Assembly: GCA_002343845.1 (NCBI GenBank)
Contig: DDSQ01000109.1
Location: 1-17,699, forward strand
Origin: Planctomycetes bacterium UBA2386
GTDB lineage: Bacteria > Planctomycetota > UBA1135 > UBA2386
Length of the DNA: 17,699 nucleotides
Reading direction: 5' to 3'
The notes under the pieces were generated by a model that was given only the letters and a program-made list of their open reading frames with translations, searched no databases and had not been told where the DNA came from. The position numbers and the translations under genes are program-made. Shown piece by piece: positions 14,187 through 17,699 of the stretch. Position 1 is the stretch's first letter; each line of letters begins with the position of its first letter.

Positions 14187-14349
14187 GCTGCCCGCGGCCG
14201 GCGCGACGGAAGTCGGCGACGACCGCCCCGCGTTTCCCCGGCTGCCACGTCGTTCCCCGATCGCTCGTTTCGATCGTCTCGCCCGCGTTGCGGTCGTCGC
14301 CATCCTCAGTGGGGCGGCGAGGACGTTTCCTGGCCGAAAACCGCACGCT
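14187..14349. other. Gene-free spacer between convergent ETF-QO and methyltransferase genes
   Basis: This 163-bp stretch has no supported gene. It contains the long inverted repeat and the inner hairpin listed separately, so its likely role is termination of both flanking transcripts. Confidence 0.5.
14215..14301. terminator. Nested stem-loop with perfect 12-bp arms between convergent genes
   Basis: GGCGACGACCGC (14215-14226) and GCGGTCGTCGCC (14290-14301) are perfectly complementary arms around a 63-nt loop. Inside it, CGATCG at 14258-14263 and 14271-14276 form a second 6-bp stem with a 7-nt loop. The position between convergent genes suggests a bidirectional terminator or a structured RNA end. 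There is no long U-run, and the loop is larger than in a standard intrinsic terminator. Confidence 0.45.
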
Positions 14350-15039
14350 TCATCGCAGCGCCGTCATGCGCGCGCGATGCAGCATCACGTCGAACGCATC
14401 GGCGCCGCGATGGCGCCGCACCAGCGCGTGCGCGAGGTCGCGTTGTTCCGCGTCCGTCAGCTGCAGGACTTCGGCGAACGCCTCGACGAGTTCACCGGCG
14501 ACGACGCCCGGGACCAGGTGACTGCCGAACGTCGCGTGCACGTTGCGCAGACCGGCGTGGCGCAGGGCATCGGCGATCGTGACGTCGTCGGCGCCGTGCA
14601 GCGCCGCGACCCGCGCTGCCGGCAAGCCGAGTTCGCGGCACGCGTCGTCGAGGTCCGGGACCAGGCACGGCCCGGGAACGTCGACGACGAGGCGTCCCCC
14701 CGGGCGCAGGTTGCTGCGCGCGAGGTCGGCGTAGGTGCCCGGAGGCAACAACGGCCCGGTGGCCGGTGCCACCAGCATCGCGTCGAAGGTGCCGAACCGT
14801 TCGTCGCCGGCGAGCTGGTGCACGAGCACACGAACGTGCGGGACGTCGAGCGCCGCGAGGGCATGGCCGGTCCCGGCCTGCGCGGTCACTGCGACGAGCT
14901 GGCCGTCGCGGCCGACTGCGGCGGCGAGTTGGCGGGAGCCGGCGATGCCGACACCGCACGCCAGCACACGATCCTGGCGTCGCGCATCGAGCAGCGTCAT
15001 CGCCGCCGGCAGCCATGGTTCTGGTTCGGCCCAGGCCAT
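14350..15039 (-). CDS. Class I SAM-dependent methyltransferase-like protein (isoaspartate-methyltransferase-like)
   Basis: The protein has 229 residues and no signal peptide. The first half has a Rossmann methyltransferase layout: VLACGVGIAG (25-34) at motif I, LVAVTAQ (48-54) at motif II, FDAMLVAPATGPLLPPG (85-101) at motif IV, and LRPGGRLVVDVPG (111-123) after it. The motif IV and LRPGGRLV segments recall protein-L-isoaspartate methyltransferases (Pcm). Motif I lacks the usual E/D-x-G start, and the acidic residue that normally holds the SAM ribose at the end of beta-strand 2 is missing, so activity is uncertain. The C-terminal half (130-229) is helical, with no motif that I recognise. The ATG at 15039 is used; Met14 is an alternative. 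It is divergent from the glpD-like gene, 89 bp away. Confidence 0.65.
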   Translation of the reverse strand: MAWAEPEPWLPAAMTLLDARRQDRVLACGVGIAGSRQLAAAVGRDGQLVAVTAQAGTGHALAALDVPHVRVLVHQLAGDERFGTFDAMLVAPATGPLLPPGTYADLARSNLRPGGRLVVDVPGPCLVPDLDDACRELGLPAARVAALHGADDVTIADALRHAGLRNVHATFGSHLVPGVVAGELVEAFAEVLQLTDAEQRDLAHALVRRHRGADAFDVMLHRARMTALR

Positions 15040-15128
15040 GCCGGAACGCTACTCGGACGCGAGGCCTGGCGGGGCGCGCGCGTCCGTGAGGTGGCGAGGG
15101 CAGCACCGGCCGGCGATGATCGTCGGCC
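15040..15128. promoter_or_regulatory. Divergent intergenic region upstream of the glpD-like gene
   Basis: Both flanking genes must start transcription in or near these 89 bp. The region is extremely G+C-rich; I see no clear -35/-10 boxes and no Shine-Dalgarno sequence for either gene. Confidence 0.3.
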
Positions 15129-16664
15129 TTGCGCACGGGTGCCGCACAGCTGGACGGGGCCACCTTCGACCTCTGCGTCGTCGGTGCCGGCATCCAAGGC
15201 GCTGCCGTGGCACGCGATGCGGCGCTGCGCGGGTTGTCGGTGTTGCTGGTCGATGCGCGCGACCTTGCCGCCGGCACCAGTTCTCGCAGCTCGCGGCTCG
15301 TGCACGGCGGGCTGCGTTACCTGCGCCAAGGGCGGCTCGGGCTCGTGCGCGAGGCGCTACGCGAACGTGAACTGCTGCTGCGGTCGTGCCCGCACCTGGT
15401 TCGACCGCTGCCGATGCTGATGCCGTTCTTCCGCGACGGCGGGCCCGCGCGGTGGCCGCTGCGCCTGGGCACCTGGCTCTACGACCGCCTCGCCCGCGGC
15501 AGCACGTTGCCGGGCCCGCGCGCCCTCTCCGCCGCCGCCACCGCCGCGGCGTTCCCGGGGTTGCGCACGGAGGGGCTGCGTTCGGGGCTCGAGTTCTTCG
15601 ATGCGGTGACGCAGGACACGCGGCTCACCCTCGCCAACGTGCTCGCCGCACACGCCGCCGGCGCGCGCGTCGCAACCTGGTGCGAGGTCACGGGCCTCGC
15701 TCCCGGTGGCGGGCTGCGGCTGCTCGACTGGATCGGCGGCGACGAGTGCACGGTGCGCGCCACGCACGTCGTGAACGCGACCGGGCCCGCGGCCGACCGC
15801 CTGCGTTGGCTGCTGCAGGTCCCGGGCAACGAACTCGTGCGGCTGAGCCGCGGCAGCCACGTCGTGCTGCCGCCGCGCCCGGGCGAACGCGCGCTCGCCG
15901 CGTTCCTGCCGGACGGGCGCATCCAGTTCGTGGTGCCGCACGACGGCGGCACGCTGTGCGGCACGACCGAGGTCGACGACATGCTGCCCGGCGACGAGAC
16001 CGGGCCGCCACCGGAGGATGTCGACTACCTGCTGCGCGCCCTGGCCCATCTGCTGGCGCCGCCGCCGACCCGCGCCGACCTGCGCTTCGGCTACGCCGGC
16101 TGGCGGGCGCTGCCGGCGCGCAGTGGGCCGGCTGGCGCGCTCGGGCGCGAAGCGGTGGTGATCGACGAACGGCTGCCCGGGGCGACGCTGCACACGATCG
16201 TCGGCGGCAAGCTGACGACGCATCGTTCGCTCGCCGAACGGCTGGTCGCCAGCGTCTTCGGGCGCAGCGAGCCGTCGCCGACGCGCACGCAGCCGCTGCC
16301 GGGCGGCGGTGGACCGCGCGAGGTCACCGAACCGCTGTGGTGGCGTCACGGCAGCCGCATTGGCCTCCTGCGCACGCTGCTGCGCGAGGAGCCGGAGTGG
16401 GCGCGGCCACTGTGCCCGCACCGCCCGTTCCTCGCGGTCGAACTCGTGCACGCGCTGCGCAACGACGGCGCGGTGACGTTCGCCGATGCGATGCTGCGGC
16501 GGCTCGTGCACGTCGCCGGGCCGTGCCCCGAGCTGGCGTGCCTGCGCGAAGCCCATGCACTGTTCCTGCGCGCGCGCGCCTGGCCGGTCGACGACGACGC
16601 CGACGTGGCGATCCGTTCGCTGCTGCACGAACTGCTGACGCTCGTCGGCGACGTCGGCCGCTGA
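15129..16664 (+). CDS. glpD: FAD-dependent glycerol-3-phosphate dehydrogenase
   Basis: This 511-residue flavoenzyme oxidises sn-glycerol-3-phosphate to dihydroxyacetone phosphate at the membrane and gives the electrons to quinone. The FAD motif VVGAGIQGAAVARDAALRG (17-35) ends at Asp42, followed by the GlpD/FAD-dependent signature GTSSRSSRLVHGGLRYL (49-65). Later, GYAGWRAL holds Arg326, equivalent to the substrate arginine of GlpD, and IVGGKLTTHRSLAE (357-370) is the second FAD motif. A helical C-terminal domain follows. Length is close to E. coli GlpD (about 500). The start is unusual: the frame opens after a stop at 15117 and the only good codon is TTG at 15129; an ATG at 15116 is in another frame. 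It ends 6 bp from the convergent nagA-like gene. The phosphodiesterase at 2620-3408 could supply its substrate. Confidence 0.9.
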   Translation: MRTGAAQLDGATFDLCVVGAGIQGAAVARDAALRGLSVLLVDARDLAAGTSSRSSRLVHGGLRYLRQGRLGLVREALRERELLLRSCPHLVRPLPMLMPFFRDGGPARWPLRLGTWLYDRLARGSTLPGPRALSAAATAAAFPGLRTEGLRSGLEFFDAVTQDTRLTLANVLAAHAAGARVATWCEVTGLAPGGGLRLLDWIGGDECTVRATHVVNATGPAADRLRWLLQVPGNELVRLSRGSHVVLPPRPGERALAAFLPDGRIQFVVPHDGGTLCGTTEVDDMLPGDETGPPPEDVDYLLRALAHLLAPPPTRADLRFGYAGWRALPARSGPAGALGREAVVIDERLPGATLHTIVGGKLTTHRSLAERLVASVFGRSEPSPTRTQPLPGGGGPREVTEPLWWRHGSRIGLLRTLLREEPEWARPLCPHRPFLAVELVHALRNDGAVTFADAMLRRLVHVAGPCPELACLREAHALFLRARAWPVDDDADVAIRSLLHELLTLVGDVGR

Positions 16665-16670
16665 CGCGAC

Positions 16671-17699
16671 TCAGCGCACGCAGCGGAACGAGCCGTCGTC
16701 GCCGAGCAGCGTGAACGCCGCGCGCTTGCCGACCGCGAGCGCACCGAACGCGGCGGCACCGACGACGGCCGCCGGGTTGCCGGCGGCGATGCGCGCGAGC
16801 GTCCATGGGCCCGCGGTCGGCACGAACCGCAGGAAGTTGCGCGCGGCGATCGCCATCGTCAGCGCCGAGCCGGCGAGGCGGCCGCTGCTGTCGCGCACCA
16901 CGCCGTCCTTCGCCGTCACGCGGTTGCCGGCGAGCGTGAACGCGCCGTCGGGCATGCCCGCTGCACCCACGGCGTCGCTGACGAGAATCGTGCGATCGGG
17001 GCCAAGCCCGCGGAACGCGAGTCGCACCATCGCCGGATCCACGTGCACGCCGTCGGCGATCAGCGACGCGGCGACCCGTTCGTCGTCGAGCACGCGGCCC
17101 GCGACGCCGACGTCGCGGTGGTGCAGCGGGCCCATGACGTTGAACAGATGCGTCGCGGCGCGCGCGCCGGCGTCGACGCACGCCGAGAAGCCTTCGGTGC
17201 GATCGCAGTGGCCGATCGCCACGGCCACACCGGCGGCGATCAGCTTCGCCGTCGCCGCTGCGGCACCGGCCCGCGCCGGCGCCAGCGTCACGAGGCGCAG
17301 TCGTCCACGCGCGGCGGCGAGCAGTGCGGCGATGCGTTCGGGCGTCGGATCGACGAAATGCGCGGCGTCGTGCGCGCCCGGGGCCTGCAGGAACGGGCCC
17401 TCGAGGTGGATGCCGAGCGGCTCGGCGCCTTCGCCGCGCCAGGCGTCGATCCACGTCGCGACCGCGGCGACCTGCTGCAGCAGCCGTTCCCACGGGGCGG
17501 TGATCAGCGTCGGCAGGAAGGCGCACGCGCCACCGGCCAGCACGGCGCGCGCCACGGTGTCGAGTGCCTGCGGCGTCGCGTCGACCACGTCGGCGCCGCC
17601 GGCGCCATTGACCTGCAGGTCGACGAAGCCGGGCACAAGCAGACCGGAGACGGAATGGACCTCGACGCCGGAAGGGGGACTGTCCGCAATTCCATCAAC
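16671..17699 (-). CDS. nagA: N-acetylglucosamine-6-phosphate deacetylase, 5' end cut by the window edge
   Basis: 343 residues are visible and the frame is still open at the right edge. The enzyme removes acetate from GlcNAc-6-phosphate in amino-sugar and cell-wall recycling. In visible-fragment numbering, PGFVDLQVNGAGG (23-35) closely matches E. coli NagA. The metal and active-site residues are Glu100 (HLEGPF), His164 (GHCDRT), His184 (THLFNVMGPLHHRD) and Asp242 (VSDAVGAAG). Their spacing (64, 20, 58) nearly equals E. coli Glu131, His195, His216 and Asp273, implying about 30 N-terminal residues are missing. The HxH of related amidohydrolases is QxN here, as in one-metal NagA. A GTG at 17636 begins inside the conserved strand and cannot be the true start. 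NagB or transporters may lie beyond the edge. Confidence 0.9.
   Translation of the reverse strand, partial: VDGIADSPPSGVEVHSVSGLLVPGFVDLQVNGAGGADVVDATPQALDTVARAVLAGGACAFLPTLITAPWERLLQQVAAVATWIDAWRGEGAEPLGIHLEGPFLQAPGAHDAAHFVDPTPERIAALLAAARGRLRLVTLAPARAGAAAATAKLIAAGVAVAIGHCDRTEGFSACVDAGARAATHLFNVMGPLHHRDVGVAGRVLDDERVAASLIADGVHVDPAMVRLAFRGLGPDRTILVSDAVGAAGMPDGAFTLAGNRVTAKDGVVRDSSGRLAGSALTMAIAARNFLRFVPTAGPWTLARIAAGNPAAVVGAAAFGALAVGKRAAFTLLGDDGSFRCVR

Noticed and set aside
12321..14303. Long - strand open frame (660 codons) opposite ETF-QO
   Set aside because: ETF-QO on the + strand has a complete set of FAD and iron-sulfur motifs; the opposite frame shows only codon-bias shadow.
15116..15128. 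ATG at 15116 as the start of the glpD-like gene
   Set aside because: It is out of frame with the FAD motif, and an in-frame stop at 15117 blocks any longer start.
17634..17636. GTG as the start of the nagA-like gene
   Set aside because: It would begin inside the conserved PGFVD strand, and the frame stays open with NagA-like sequence to the window edge.
1..17699. Mobile element, phage, CRISPR, tRNA or rRNA gene
   Set aside because: I found no transposase, integrase, repeat-spacer array, terminal inverted repeats, or cloverleaf/rRNA-like sequence, and composition looks uniform.

Overview
The window is very G+C-rich (roughly 70 % by eye) and tightly packed. It carries 17 protein-coding genes on both strands and no recognisable rRNA, tRNA, CRISPR array, integrase or insertion sequence. 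I think it is chromosomal sequence from a Gram-negative-type bacterium, most likely a planctomycete or a relative. That rests on inference: an ECF sigma factor next to a zinc-finger/TPR protein, an FG-GAP/VCBS beta-propeller lipoprotein, an exported squalene-cyclase-like alpha/alpha-toroid protein, scarce Shine-Dalgarno sequences, and several GTG/TTG starts. No marker gene proves the phylum.

Left part (1-2603, + strand): an ECF sigma factor, a soluble zinc-binding anti-sigma-type protein with TPR repeats, and a small exported protein of unknown function. A glycerophosphodiester phosphodiesterase (2620-3408, -) is convergent with these. It is divergent from a + strand run of a small four-helix membrane protein, a class V aminotransferase of the alanine/serine-glyoxylate type, and a GmhA-like sedoheptulose-7-phosphate isomerase (3493-5619).

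Middle part: an anchored DUF4384-like protein (5625-6293, -) diverges from an exported alpha/alpha-toroid protein (6500-7765, +) that has the only strong Shine-Dalgarno sequence on the + strand. Next comes a six-gene - strand run (12324 down to 7792): DUF2203 protein, Dabb-domain protein, malate dehydrogenase, TSUP (TauE/SafE) exporter, YdfG-type short-chain dehydrogenase, and a propeller lipoprotein. The last four are separated by 10 bp, 19 bp and a 4-bp overlap, so they are probably one transcript.

Right part: electron-transfer flavoprotein:ubiquinone oxidoreductase (+), a divergent-type SAM methyltransferase (-), FAD-dependent glycerol-3-phosphate dehydrogenase (+), and N-acetylglucosamine-6-phosphate deacetylase (-), which is cut by the right edge.

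Several genes could connect metabolically. The phosphodiesterase releases glycerol-3-phosphate, GlpD oxidises it into the quinone pool, and ETF-QO feeds the same pool from acyl-CoA oxidation. These genes are scattered, not one operon. Most of the window is ordinary housekeeping and accessory metabolism. The best leads are the membrane-free zinc-finger/TPR partner of the sigma factor, the exporter-dehydrogenase pair resembling sulfonate (isethionate) excretion modules, the exported toroid protein paired with a DUF4384-like protein, and a long perfect inverted repeat between two convergent genes.
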